Source: Micromonospora sp. NBC_01813 (GTDB lineage: Bacteria > Actinomycetota > Actinomycetes > Mycobacteriales > Micromonosporaceae). Taken from it: a DNA stretch of 64,000 nt. Shown piece by piece: positions 25,295 to 34,043 of this stretch (positions are counted from its first letter, which is position 1; each line of letters starts with the position of its first letter). The stretch is taken from positions 6,757,001 to 6,821,000 of the forward strand of contig NZ_CP109067.1 in assembly GCF_035917335.1 (NCBI RefSeq). Direction: 5' to 3'. The position numbers were made by a program, and so were the translations under genes. The notes beneath the pieces are model-generated. The model saw only the letters and a list, made by a program, of their open reading frames with translations. It did not search any database and was not told where the DNA came from.

Positions 25295-27645
25295 CACGGC
25301 TCCTGGGAGGGACGGGAGTTGCGGCGGGCTGTCATCGGGTCCGCGCGGTGCAGCTGGTGGATGAGGTGCCGGCGCAACGCCGCCCGTCGGGCCGCGTCGT
25401 GGCGGTGGAACGCCTCGGATCCGCCGACCGTGTCGCCGGCCGTCGAAGCGCCGACCGAAGCGCCGGCCGCCGGCCACTGCGCCAGCAGGGTGCGCAGCCG
25501 GGCGACCCGGCGGGCGGCGGCGGGACCGGCGGTGACGGTCCGGCCCAGCACATGGGTGAGCGTGCCGACCAGCTCGGGGTCGGCCGCCGCGTCGTCGAAC
25601 CAGCGGAACAACATGGCCGGTACGCCGACGGGCAACTGCCGGTGGTCCAACGCCCGCCCCAGCGCGACGCCGATGTCGTCCTGGGTCGCGGCGGTGGCCC
25701 CGATCACCTCGGCCAGGACCTGGTCCGGCCGGCGGTCCGGCTCAGCATCCGGCCGGCGGTCCGCCTCACCGTCCGGCTGGGCGTCCGCCTCACCGTCCGG
25801 CTGGGCGTCCGCCTCAGCATCCGGCTGGGCGTCCGGCTGGCCGAGGAGGTCGAGGGCGACGGCGGCGAGCGCCACGCCGCGCGGCTGGGCACCGGCCAAC
25901 CAGGCGGCCAGCCGGAGCAGGACCGGTTGGCGCAGCGCCGGCCGCGACCACAGTGACCGCAGCGCGGCCAGCACCGCCTCGTCGACCTCGGCGATGCCGT
26001 GCCGGGCCAGGTGCCCGAGCCGGGTCATCGCCTGCTCGACGTAGAAGTCGGCGAGCTGACCACCGCACACCTCGGCCACGGTGACCAGCACCTTCGGCTG
26101 GTTGCGGACCTGAGCCCAGCGGTAGAGCCGCTGGCGGACCGCGGCGCCGATCTCCGGACTGAGCGCGGCGATCCCCAACACGTGCACCAGTGCGCCGCGC
26201 AGGTCCACCCGGCGGCTCCAGACCGGCGCGACCTGGCCGAGGATCTCCGGGGTACGCCGACGCAGGGCGGTGCCGAGCACCAGCTCGGCGCTGCGGGCGG
26301 CGAGTCGACGGTCGACCACGCCACGCCCCGCGCTGTTGCGCAGCGGCAGGTCACACACCCACGACCACAACTCCCGCTGGAACGTGTCGGCCCGGTCGGT
26401 GATGACGAAGTCGAGGACCGCCTCGGCGTACCAGGCCCGCCGGAACCGCACCGCACCGTCGGCGTCCAGGTAGGCGTCGACGTCGGTGACGAGGGCCCGG
26501 ACACCGGCGTGGCGCAGCCCGACCGGATCCTCCGTGGCGGTCAACCGCAGATCGAGGGCTTCGGCCGCGCCCAGCACCCGCCCCGCGTGGCTGCCTTCCA
26601 GCGCCGCTGCGGCGACCAGGAACGTCCGTTGGCGCGCGTCGGCGTGCAGATGGAACCAGCTGGTCAGCTCGGCCTCCCAGTTGTGGTACGCCGAGACCAG
26701 TGCGCTGACGACGTCCTTGCCGATCGGGGAGTCGGCGGTGATCGTGACCTGGTGGCCCGTCAGTGCGCCGCCCATGGCCAGCACGTCGGCGCAGAGCTGG
26801 GCCAGCCGTACCGCCTCCGCCGGAGGCGCGTCGACCAGCAGCTCGGCGACCTGGGGCTGGGTGACCAGCCAGCCGAGTTCCACGCCGGGACAGAGCCGGC
26901 GCAGGCGACGGTCGAAGACCTGACCGGCGGGCGGTGTCCCGACCCGCACCACCGGCCCGTCGCGGACGGCGCCAAGCTGGGTCCAGGTCGCCTCGGTGGC
27001 GACGATCGCGATGCTGGAGCCGCGCCGGGCCAGACTGTCGCAGTACGCGCCCAGGTCGCGGGCGAAGCCGTACTGGATGTGTTGTGGCTGTTCGGGCAGT
27101 TCGAGCAGGTAGGCGAAGCCCGGCGCGACCGGGAGTTCGGCGACGGTCAGCTGCTCCTGGCGGCCCGGATCGAAGGTCGGTCGGATCTCGCGCAGCCGCT
27201 GGCCGGTGGCGTGCAGCAGGCGCAGCGCCGCCGTGTACCGGCCGGTGTCCGGCGCGCCGACCAGGATGACCCCGCCGTGGCGGCGCATCAGGCTGAGCAC
27301 CGCGTCGCTGTCCAACGGGGTTCCGGCCACGCCGTGGTATCCGGGGTCGACGAACCCGTCGAGTCGGTCCTGTACGTAGTCGTCGCTGAGTTCGTGATAG
27401 TCGCGGACCCGCTGTACGTACTGGTGCAGTCCGCCGTAGACGGTGTGGGCGACCTGCCCGTCGTTGTGGGCGACCGCGACGGCCGGCCCCGACCCGTCAT
27501 GGTGGTCGTCGCCGTCGGTCGGGTCGTCGTCGAACTCGCCGTACCCGGTCAGGTCGTCGAGATCGACAGCATCGAGGTCGGTGTCGTGCTCGTCGGCGAC
27601 CGGGGCGGGTCCGTCGCCCCCGTCCGCGCGGTCGGGGACGGTCAT
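25294..27645 (-). CDS. Large STAND-like protein with degenerate P-loop
   Basis: 783 residues from the ATG at 27645, in an ATGA overlap with the cyclase gene; a start 27 bp upstream is less likely. An acidic disordered N-terminus (1-60) is followed by a Gly/His motif HNDGQVAHTVYGGLHQYV (about 60-77) resembling the short NxxxGxVxGxxxQ peptides found in actinobacterial STAND/effector proteins. An NTPase-like core comes next, with VGAPDTGRYTAALRLL (129-144) at the Walker A place, where the GK[ST] is GRY. The rest is helical, ARM/HEAT-like (AVLAALRSLWSRPALRQPVL). An Asp/Glu-rich repeat lies near the C-terminal third. It probably acts as a sensor or switch; ATP hydrolysis is doubtful. Confidence 0.65.
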   Translation of the reverse strand: MTVPDRADGGDGPAPVADEHDTDLDAVDLDDLTGYGEFDDDPTDGDDHHDGSGPAVAVAHNDGQVAHTVYGGLHQYVQRVRDYHELSDDYVQDRLDGFVDPGYHGVAGTPLDSDAVLSLMRRHGGVILVGAPDTGRYTAALRLLHATGQRLREIRPTFDPGRQEQLTVAELPVAPGFAYLLELPEQPQHIQYGFARDLGAYCDSLARRGSSIAIVATEATWTQLGAVRDGPVVRVGTPPAGQVFDRRLRRLCPGVELGWLVTQPQVAELLVDAPPAEAVRLAQLCADVLAMGGALTGHQVTITADSPIGKDVVSALVSAYHNWEAELTSWFHLHADARQRTFLVAAAALEGSHAGRVLGAAEALDLRLTATEDPVGLRHAGVRALVTDVDAYLDADGAVRFRRAWYAEAVLDFVITDRADTFQRELWSWVCDLPLRNSAGRGVVDRRLAARSAELVLGTALRRRTPEILGQVAPVWSRRVDLRGALVHVLGIAALSPEIGAAVRQRLYRWAQVRNQPKVLVTVAEVCGGQLADFYVEQAMTRLGHLARHGIAEVDEAVLAALRSLWSRPALRQPVLLRLAAWLAGAQPRGVALAAVALDLLGQPDAQPDAEADAQPDGEADAQPDGEADRRPDAEPDRRPDQVLAEVIGATAATQDDIGVALGRALDHRQLPVGVPAMLFRWFDDAAADPELVGTLTHVLGRTVTAGPAAARRVARLRTLLAQWPAAGASVGASTAGDTVGGSEAFHRHDAARRAALRRHLIHQLHRADPMTARRNSRPSQEP
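25731..25840 (-). repeat. 24-bp tandem repeat inside the STAND-like gene
   Basis: Four 24-bp units (25731-25754, 25755-25778, 25779-25802, 25803-25826) and a partial fifth encode eight-residue units of the QPDAEADA / QPDGEADA / RRPDAEPD type. The length of this acidic linker is probably variable between strains through slippage. Confidence 0.9.
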
Positions 27646-28505
27646 CCGTGGCGTCCACCCCGGGACTGCCACATCCCTCCGTTGACCTGGTTCGCGGCCT
27701 GTCCGGCGTTGTGCCGGATCCGCAGCTCACCGGCCTGGCCGGCCTGCCGGTTGCCGGCGTTGCCGGACGGTTCGGGGGCTGCGCCCTCGGCGGCTCCCGG
27801 CGTGGCCCCGGCCGGGGGTTCCTGGGCCGGCCGGGGGGCGAACCGTGGGACCGCCAGCAGGCTGCCGGACGGCTCGGGTACGTGCAGCCAGGCCCGCTGG
27901 CTGAACGCTTTACCCGGCACCGTCGCCGCGACCTCGATGAAGTGGTCCGGGTGCCGACTGGTGTATCCGTCCCGGACGACGTCACAGAAGACCCGGTCGG
28001 ACAGGATCGCCGCGACGTGGGTGACCGACGGCTGGGCGGACGCCAGCATGATCCGGACGGCGTCGGAGTCGAGCAGCCGGTGGGTCTCGTTGCGCGCGGT
28101 GCCGTTGCCCGCGTGCTGCGGCCGGTCCGGGTCACCCGGCAGCGGTCCGACGTGCAGGCTGACCCGCAGCCGAATGGCCGGCTGGCCGCGCACGATGGCG
28201 GAGTTGTGTTCGGCCAGCACCCGCTGCAGTACGGCGAGGAACGGGTGGACCAAGGTGGGCAACAGCCGGGTCGGCACACCGATCGCGAAACCGTCGCCGC
28301 TGTCGCCGTAGAACGGGGGTGCCTGCCAGGCGTCGCCGATCCCACTTTCGTCGAACGCGAACCTGACCAGTTGCGGAATCAGCCGGCTGATGTCCTGGTG
28401 GGTGCTCCCGGGCTCGGCGGTGAAGCCTTTGGCGTCGACGGCGAGGATGCCTGTGTACGGCGGCAGCTCTCTGGTAACGGTGAATGGTGGGGGAGTGGCG
28501 ACCAC
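27642..28505 (-). CDS. Class III nucleotide cyclase-like protein
   Basis: 287 residues, GTG start with gacaggagaaccg upstream. Residues 15-190 match a soluble class III cyclase homology domain: ILAVDAKGFT (first metal Asp D24), YGDSGDGFAIGV (second metal Asp D71), RLRVSLHVGPLPG, and ARNETHRLLDSDAVR with N139 and R143 at the places of the catalytic Asn and Arg. All catalytic positions recognisable by eye are kept, so it may make a cyclic nucleotide. Base specificity cannot be told. A Pro/Gly/Ala-rich tail follows. It is coupled by a 4-bp overlap to the STAND-like gene and lies 169 bp downstream of a Crp/Fnr gene. Confidence 0.78.
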   Translation of the reverse strand: MVATPPPFTVTRELPPYTGILAVDAKGFTAEPGSTHQDISRLIPQLVRFAFDESGIGDAWQAPPFYGDSGDGFAIGVPTRLLPTLVHPFLAVLQRVLAEHNSAIVRGQPAIRLRVSLHVGPLPGDPDRPQHAGNGTARNETHRLLDSDAVRIMLASAQPSVTHVAAILSDRVFCDVVRDGYTSRHPDHFIEVAATVPGKAFSQRAWLHVPEPSGSLLAVPRFAPRPAQEPPAGATPGAAEGAAPEPSGNAGNRQAGQAGELRIRHNAGQAANQVNGGMWQSRGGRHG

Positions 28506-28674
28506 CGGTTCTCCTGTCGGTTCGAGAATGTCGGCCTCGCATACTGCCCGTGATCAGTGTCGGATTTCTGCCCCGCAGTGGGCACAATGGCCGTTCGCCA
28601 CCAAAGTGTGTTGTCCATGATCGATCGACGCGCCGATCTGGTTGGCCATCGCGCGACGAACGGTCGTGTGTCGG

Positions 28675-29370
28675 TTACCGATCGGGTAGCCCGATGTATG
28701 CGATCGTGGCGAGCCGGGGGAGGCTCAGTAGTTCGAACCGCCGTGGGGCGGTCGCGATCAGCCCGTGGTCACGGAGCCGGGTCAGGGCCGTGACGACGGC
28801 GTTGCGCGACGCGCCGATCAGTTGTGCCAGCCCGTCCTGGGAAAGCCCGAGGTCGAGCAGCGCCCGGTCCGGTCCGTCCGGCCCGGCCTTGGCCAGTCGG
28901 AGCAGGGCGCGGGCCAGCCGCTGCACCACCGGCAGCGAGGCGATCTCGACCCGCTGTTCGTCGGACTCGCGCAGCCGGGCGTTGGTGTACCGGCGCAGGG
29001 CGGAGTGCAACTCGCGGCCGTCGACGATGGCGAGGAACTGATCGGGGGTCAATCTGCGGGCGGTCACCGGGTGCAGCACGGAGACGCTGGCCGAGCGGGG
29101 TGTGCCGTCGAGCGCCGCGATGTCACCCAGCAGGTCCCCTGTCGACCGGATCGTCAACGTGGTCTCGCTGCCGTTGGCCTCGGTGCGGTACACCTTCACC
29201 GCGCCAGCGAGCAGGACGAACACGTCACGGCTCTGCTCGTCCTGCCGGAACAGCCCTTGTCGGCGGCGGATCTGCACCAGTTGGCCGGCCTGTTGCAGCG
29301 TCTGCCAGTCAGCGGCGGAGATGTGATTGGTGAAGCTGACGCGTACCGGGTATGCGGCGGTCACTCGCAC
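28675..29370 (-). CDS. Crp/Fnr-family transcriptional regulator
   Basis: 231 residues. A cyclic-nucleotide-binding barrel covers about 10-125: GLFRQDEQSRDVFVLLAGAV, and a phosphate-binding-cassette-like GDIAALDGTPRSASV with the Arg that contacts the cyclic phosphate; the usual Glu is Asp. The helix-turn-helix is LSQDGLAQLIGASRNAVVTA near the C-terminus. A GTG two codons inside (29364) has TACGGT exactly 7-12 bp upstream, so a leaderless start there is plausible. Its position before the cyclase gene suggests it is the receptor for that enzyme's product. Confidence 0.92.
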   Translation of the reverse strand: MRVTAAYPVRVSFTNHISAADWQTLQQAGQLVQIRRRQGLFRQDEQSRDVFVLLAGAVKVYRTEANGSETTLTIRSTGDLLGDIAALDGTPRSASVSVLHPVTARRLTPDQFLAIVDGRELHSALRRYTNARLRESDEQRVEIASLPVVQRLARALLRLAKAGPDGPDRALLDLGLSQDGLAQLIGASRNAVVTALTRLRDHGLIATAPRRFELLSLPRLATIAYIGLPDR

Positions 29371-29475
29371 ACCGTACTGATCCGGACCGAACAGAGGTAA
29401 TCACGGTGACGGATGTCGCGGTCGTGGCCGGTGCGGTGGCGGGATCGGCCACCCCGTGACCCTGCCCGGTGGCGA

Positions 29476-30603
29476 TCAGTCCTGCTGAACCGCGTCGGGG
29501 TTGGCCAGCAGATACTCGTCGAGGGTGCCGGTGCGTACGGCGTCGAACATCTCCAGGCTCTGCGGGGTGAGGCGTTCGGCGGCCGTGTTGCTGAAGCCGG
29601 CCGAGTTGAACTCGCCGTCGTTGGTCGTCACCAGGACCAGATCGTTGGCGGTGATTCCGCGCAGGGTGAAGACGAAGTCGACGATCGGCACCCCGCCAGT
29701 GTCGAGCACGAATGCCCTTCCCGCCGCGGTGATCACGTCGTCGATCCGGGCCGGATTGGTGAGTACGCCGGTGCTGCTGGCCTCCTGCACCATGGCCTTG
29801 ACCAGTTGGCGCTGGTGGCGTTGCCGGTCGTAGTCGCCGTTGGGCAGTCCGTAGCGTTGGCGTGAGTAGTCGAGTGCCTCCCAGCCGGCCATCCGCTTGC
29901 AGCCCTCCTCGTGCCACAGCTCCTCGCCGCCGCCGACCTCGCGGGCCTCGGCCAGCCACATCGGCTCGCCGTCCACCAGACGCATGTGTTGTGACATGAC
30001 CCGCTGGTCGACGCACATCTGCACGCCGCCGAGCGCGTCGATCACGTCACGGAAGCCGTCGAAGTCGATGATCGCCGCGCCGTCGAACTCGATGCCGGTG
30101 ACCTCCTTGAGGGTGAGGGCGACGAGTTGCGCCCCGCCGGCCCGGCCGGCACCGTTCTGCGAACCGGCGTGGAAGGCGTCGGTGAGCTTCGACTCGCCAC
30201 CGGCGTATCCGCTCGGCTCGAACGCGGGCACCTCGACCCAGGTGTCGCGCGGCACCGAGACGAGGTACGCCTGGTCGTGGCTGGCCGGAATGTGCAGGAT
30301 GATGATCGTGTCGGAGCGCATGTCGCCGGGCCGGCTGCCGCGCTCGTCGACGCCGAGCAGCAGCATGGTGACCGGCCCGTCCAGTGACTTGCCGGGATCC
30401 TCCGGGATCTTGGCGGCTCCCGCCAGCAGATCCTGCTGCTGGATCTCGCCGGTGTAGCGGTCGATCAGCACCCGGCTGCCGACGAGTGCGGTCGCGCTGG
30501 TGGCCATCAGCAGACCGCCGATGATCAAACTGAGGACCGCCCAGCGAGGGGTGCGTCGCCGTGGCGTCGGCGACGGTGTCGCGGGATCGCTCGGTGTCGA
30601 CAT
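29476..30603 (-). CDS. LytR-CpsA-Psr (LCP) cell wall glycopolymer ligase
   Basis: 375 residues from the ATG at 30603 with actggag upstream; a longer frame to 30657 is unsupported. A short basic cytoplasmic N-terminus and one membrane helix (WAVLSLIIGGLLMATSATAL) precede the LCP domain: MLLLGVDERG, MRSDTIIILHI, LVSVPRDTWVEVP (conserved Arg/Asp), GGVQMCVD and DYSRQRYGLPNGDYDRQRHQ. LCP enzymes attach teichoic-acid-like polymers or arabinogalactan to peptidoglycan. It stands alone upstream of the Crp gene. Confidence 0.93.
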   Translation of the reverse strand: MSTPSDPATPSPTPRRRTPRWAVLSLIIGGLLMATSATALVGSRVLIDRYTGEIQQQDLLAGAAKIPEDPGKSLDGPVTMLLLGVDERGSRPGDMRSDTIIILHIPASHDQAYLVSVPRDTWVEVPAFEPSGYAGGESKLTDAFHAGSQNGAGRAGGAQLVALTLKEVTGIEFDGAAIIDFDGFRDVIDALGGVQMCVDQRVMSQHMRLVDGEPMWLAEAREVGGGEELWHEEGCKRMAGWEALDYSRQRYGLPNGDYDRQRHQRQLVKAMVQEASSTGVLTNPARIDDVITAAGRAFVLDTGGVPIVDFVFTLRGITANDLVLVTTNDGEFNSAGFSNTAAERLTPQSLEMFDAVRTGTLDEYLLANPDAVQQD

Positions 30604-30827
30604 GCCGGGTCTCCAGTCGGGGTGACGAGGGGAGGACAGCGTTGTCTTACCCCGCACGCTAACCAGTCAAGCTGCGAGAACACTGAGAGTGGCGCTCGAC
30701 TCCATTGTCCACTGTGTCCAACTGTCGGCGGGTCTCCGCACCACCGAGGCGGGAGTGGTCGCTGTTGCACCGGTCTGGCATGGTGAACAGGACGACCAGC
30801 TCAACCAATCGGCCAAGGGGGCAAACG

Positions 30828-31097
30828 GTGGAGGTCAGCGGAATCTTCTCGGCGCTGTTCATCGGTCTCGTCATCGGTGCGCTCGGACGGCTCGTGATTC
30901 CCGGCAAGCAGGATCTGAAGATCTGGGTGACCCTGCTGATCGGCGTGGTCGCCGCGTTGCTGGGCACCCTCGTCGCCAGCCTGCTCGGGGTGGCCAACAC
31001 CCGGGGCCCCGACTGGATCGAGCTGGCGTTGCAGGTGGGCTTCGCCGCCGTCGGGGTGGCGGTCCTCTCCGGTGCGAGCGGCCGCAGCAAGTCGTAA
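30828..31097 (+). CDS. GlsB/YeaQ/YmgE-family small membrane protein
   Basis: 89 residues from the GTG at 30828, preceded by aagggggcaaac; an ATG at 30780 is a weaker alternative. Three hydrophobic helices carry family motifs: FSALFIGLVIGALGRLVIPG, WVTLLIGVVAALLGTLVASL, QVGFAAVGVAVLSG. Transglycosylase-associated or GlsB proteins are stress-linked inner-membrane proteins of unknown mechanism. Confidence 0.88.
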   Translation: MEVSGIFSALFIGLVIGALGRLVIPGKQDLKIWVTLLIGVVAALLGTLVASLLGVANTRGPDWIELALQVGFAAVGVAVLSGASGRSKS

Positions 31098-31122
31098 CCG
31101 CGGGTACGTCAGAGCCGCAGCT

Positions 31123-32280
31123 TCAGTTGGTTCGGCCGATCAGCCAGGTCCGCTCGATGGCTCCCAGGTACCGCTCCCGGTGCTCCTCGCGGGCCAGGGC
31201 GCGGAGCAGGAAGTCCATGTGGTCGCAGATCTCCCGGGCCCGGCGGCTCGACTGGCAGGTCTGGTAGAGCACCGCGGAGTGCAGGTCGGCTTCCGCGTAC
31301 GCGCCGCGCAGCACCTCGTCGGTCCAACGGATCAACGACGCCCACATGGGTTTGATCTTGGCTCGTCGTTCGCTGGAGTCGAGTCGGTTGATCGCCTCGG
31401 CGGAGCGGTCGCGGGCGTGCGGCAGGGCCAGGGCCTGGGCGGCGAGCAGCGCCAGGAAGAACGGGGTGGAGACCAGCTCCTGGTCGAGTCGGTTGGCCTG
31501 CTGGTGGGCGTCGCGGGCGGCGGCGAAGTCGCCGTTGTCCCGCAGCAGCAGGCCGAGACAGTTCCAGTTCTGGGCGTCTTCCGGGCCGTGTTTGGTGGCG
31601 CTGCGCGCGTAGGCGAGGGCCCGATCGGGCTGTCCGTAGCGGTGCAGCAGGGCCAGCGCCCGTTCGGCGGCGTCGGGCGGCAGTTTGTACGCCAGCGCCG
31701 TGGTCAGCTCCTCCTCGGCGGCGGTGTCCTCGCCGAGGTTGGTCAGTGACCGGCCGAGCCGGTAGCGCACGCGCGGATTCCGCGGGTCGAGCTCCACCGC
31801 CCGGCGCAGGCATTCCACGGCCTTCTCGTAGTAGCCCTCCCAGTACGCGGCTTCGCCCTGATTGAACAGGTAGGAGACCTCGACCTGGGTGGTCAGTCGG
31901 TGGTCGAAGCCGGTCAACCGGGACTGCATGTCCTCGATCAGCAGGTGCACCTGCTCGGACTGACGTTCGGCCCGGGCGACCGCGGTCTCGACCCGCCCGA
32001 CCAGGGTGTCCGTCTGGACCGACAGCGTCTCGGCCTGGTGGATCGCCCGGTCGGCCTGGGCGACGATCTCCTCGGCGACGACTCGCTGCCGGTCCAGTTC
32101 GAGGCGGGCCCGGGCGCCGGTACGTCGGATCGTCCGCAGTTCTCGGACGCCGACAAAGCCAGCGAGGACAAAGACCACCGTCAAAGCCGTTACTAGTAGG
32201 GCAAAAGCCGCAATGATCCCACCGGACCAGGCGATCACCAGCTCGGCGATCTGAAACGGGTCGGGGGATTCCGGCTCCAT
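31123..32280 (-). CDS. Membrane-anchored TPR protein
   Basis: 385 residues from the ATG at 32280. One membrane helix (IIAAFALLVTALTVVFVLAG) near residues 20-42 is followed by a coiled coil (about 60-125, with many Glu/Gln/Arg). TPR repeats follow: QGEAAYWEGYYEKAVECLRR, NPRVRYRLGRSLTNLGED and NWNCLGLLLRDNGDFAAARD. TACTCT lies exactly 7-12 bp before the ATG, suggesting a leaderless transcript. It is likely a scaffold at the cytoplasmic membrane face. The partner is unknown. Confidence 0.8.
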   Translation of the reverse strand: MEPESPDPFQIAELVIAWSGGIIAAFALLVTALTVVFVLAGFVGVRELRTIRRTGARARLELDRQRVVAEEIVAQADRAIHQAETLSVQTDTLVGRVETAVARAERQSEQVHLLIEDMQSRLTGFDHRLTTQVEVSYLFNQGEAAYWEGYYEKAVECLRRAVELDPRNPRVRYRLGRSLTNLGEDTAAEEELTTALAYKLPPDAAERALALLHRYGQPDRALAYARSATKHGPEDAQNWNCLGLLLRDNGDFAAARDAHQQANRLDQELVSTPFFLALLAAQALALPHARDRSAEAINRLDSSERRAKIKPMWASLIRWTDEVLRGAYAEADLHSAVLYQTCQSSRRAREICDHMDFLLRALAREEHRERYLGAIERTWLIGRTN

Positions 32281-32395
32281 ACACCCAGAGTAACCACCAT
32301 GTGCGCTTGATTGACTACTCTGAGTGGCTGAAATCAGCGACTGCTTGGGTGACGGGGGTGTGTCGATCGGGTCACCAGGCCATAAGCTGATCTCC

Positions 32396-34021
32396 ATGAA
32401 TATGAGAAATCCTCGATACCTTGGGGTGGCCGTCAGGCGCGCGGGAGCGGCCAGCGTCGCCGCCTCGCTGTTGCTGCTCACCCCCGCCCCCGCCACCGCC
32501 ACGCCGTACACCGATCCGCACGCGGTGGCCGACACCCCGCCCCACGCGGCGAGTGCGGCGGTTCCGCTCGACCGGCTCACCGTCACCACCACCCAGGTGG
32601 CGTTCGGCCTGCAACGCCCGACCGCGATGATCGCCCCCGACGACGACAGTGGCCGGCTGTTCATCACCGAGAAGACCGGACGGGTGCGGGTCTACCACCC
32701 GGACACCGGACTCGCCGCGGCACCACTGCTCGACATCAGTGCCCGGGTCGACATCTCCGGCAACGAGCGCGGACTACTGGGCATCGCCACCTCGCCCGGA
32801 TTCGCCACCGACCCGGCGATCTACCTGGCGTACACCGCGCTGCCCGACGGCGCGGTCACCCTGTCACGGATCCCGCTGACCTCCGCTGGCCAGCAGCCGG
32901 TGCCGGTCGATCAGGAGCAGATCCTGCTGGCCCAGCCGCACGCCGAGTTCGCCAACCACAACGGCGGGCAGCTCGCCTTCGGCACCGACGGCTACCTCTA
33001 CTGGAGCATCGGCGACGGCGGCGGGGCCGCCGACCCGTTGGACACCGGCCAGGACCTCGGCACCCTGCTCGGCAAGATCCTGCGGATCGACGTCTCCGAC
33101 AGCTGCGGTGACCTGCCGTACTGCGTACCGGCGGACAACCCGTTCGTCGCGGACGCCGACGCCCGCGACGAGATCTGGGCGTACGGGCTGCGCAACCCCT
33201 GGCGGTTCTCGTTCGACCCGGCGGACGGCTCCCTGTGGATCGCCGACGTCGGCCAGGGCGGTCACGAGGAGGTCAACCACCTGCGCGGCGTGGCCGGGGC
33301 CAACCTCGGCTGGTCCTGCCGGGAAGGCCCGATCGAGTTCGACCCGCTGCAGTGCGACCCGGCGGCCGACTACGTCGACCCGGTCTTCCACTACCAGACC
33401 TCGGTCGGCGGCTGCGCGGTGATCGGCGGCCACGTCTACCGGGGCAGCGAGTCGGCCGACATCGCCGCCGGCACCTACCTGGCGACCGACTACTGCTCTG
33501 CGGCCGCGTACGCGGTGCGGCCGACGGCCGACGGCGGATACGACACGGCGGTGATCGGCGAACTGCCGATCCAGCCCACCACCATCGGGGTGGCCGCCGA
33601 CGGCGAGTTCTATCTCGTCAACGACCTGCCGGGGCAGCTGCACCGGATCTCGTTCGCCGCCGAGGACCCGGAGCCGGTCGCCGAATGCCAGGTCGGCTAC
33701 CGGGTGGACAGCGACTGGGGTGCGGGCTTCACCACCTCGGTGACCGTCGTCAACACCGGCACCGAGCCGGTCGACGGCTGGTCGCTGGACTGGACCTTCG
33801 CCGGCGCGCAGCGGGTCGCCGTGGCCTGGAACGCGGTGACGGCGCAGGACGCCGCCACGGTGACCGCGACGAACGCCGCCTGGAACCGGTCGATACCACC
33901 CGGCGGTACGGTCAACTTCGGCTTCCTCGGCGCCAGCGACGGCAGCGGGGCCGGCCCCGCGCCGACCGCGTTCAGCCTCAACGGGTTGCCGTGCGAGTCG
34001 GCGCCGGTGACAGTCGGCTGA
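32396..34021 (+). CDS. Secreted PQQ-dependent sugar dehydrogenase-like protein with C-terminal CBM2
   Basis: 541 residues from the ATG at 32396 (32402 also possible). After a signal peptide (ASVAASLLLLTPAPATA), residues about 70-420 form a glucose/sorbosone dehydrogenase-type beta-propeller: LQRPTAMIAPDDDSGRLFIT, NERGLLGIATSPGFA, YWSIGDGGGAADP, EIWAYGLRNPWRFSFDP and HVYRG. The last 105 residues are a family 2 carbohydrate-binding module with paired Cys (ECQVGYRVDSDWGAGFTTSV, GWSLDWTFAGAQ, LNGLPCE). It may be an extracellular PQQ oxidase targeted to cellulose or chitin, feeding electrons to LPMO-like enzymes; that role is inferred. Confidence 0.9.
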   Translation: MNMRNPRYLGVAVRRAGAASVAASLLLLTPAPATATPYTDPHAVADTPPHAASAAVPLDRLTVTTTQVAFGLQRPTAMIAPDDDSGRLFITEKTGRVRVYHPDTGLAAAPLLDISARVDISGNERGLLGIATSPGFATDPAIYLAYTALPDGAVTLSRIPLTSAGQQPVPVDQEQILLAQPHAEFANHNGGQLAFGTDGYLYWSIGDGGGAADPLDTGQDLGTLLGKILRIDVSDSCGDLPYCVPADNPFVADADARDEIWAYGLRNPWRFSFDPADGSLWIADVGQGGHEEVNHLRGVAGANLGWSCREGPIEFDPLQCDPAADYVDPVFHYQTSVGGCAVIGGHVYRGSESADIAAGTYLATDYCSAAAYAVRPTADGGYDTAVIGELPIQPTTIGVAADGEFYLVNDLPGQLHRISFAAEDPEPVAECQVGYRVDSDWGAGFTTSVTVVNTGTEPVDGWSLDWTFAGAQRVAVAWNAVTAQDAATVTATNAAWNRSIPPGGTVNFGFLGASDGSGAGPAPTAFSLNGLPCESAPVTVG

Positions 34022-34043
34022 ACCCGCCGGCGGGCCGGTCGGG

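Noticed and set aside
28506-28674. Crp binding site between the Crp gene and the cyclase gene
   Set aside because: No convincing TGTGA-N6-TCACA-like palindrome was found; short partial matches such as gtgatca are not symmetric.
28733-28745. gttcgaaccg resembling a tRNA T-arm
   Set aside because: It lies inside the Crp/Fnr coding sequence and no acceptor stem or anticodon arm can be built around it.
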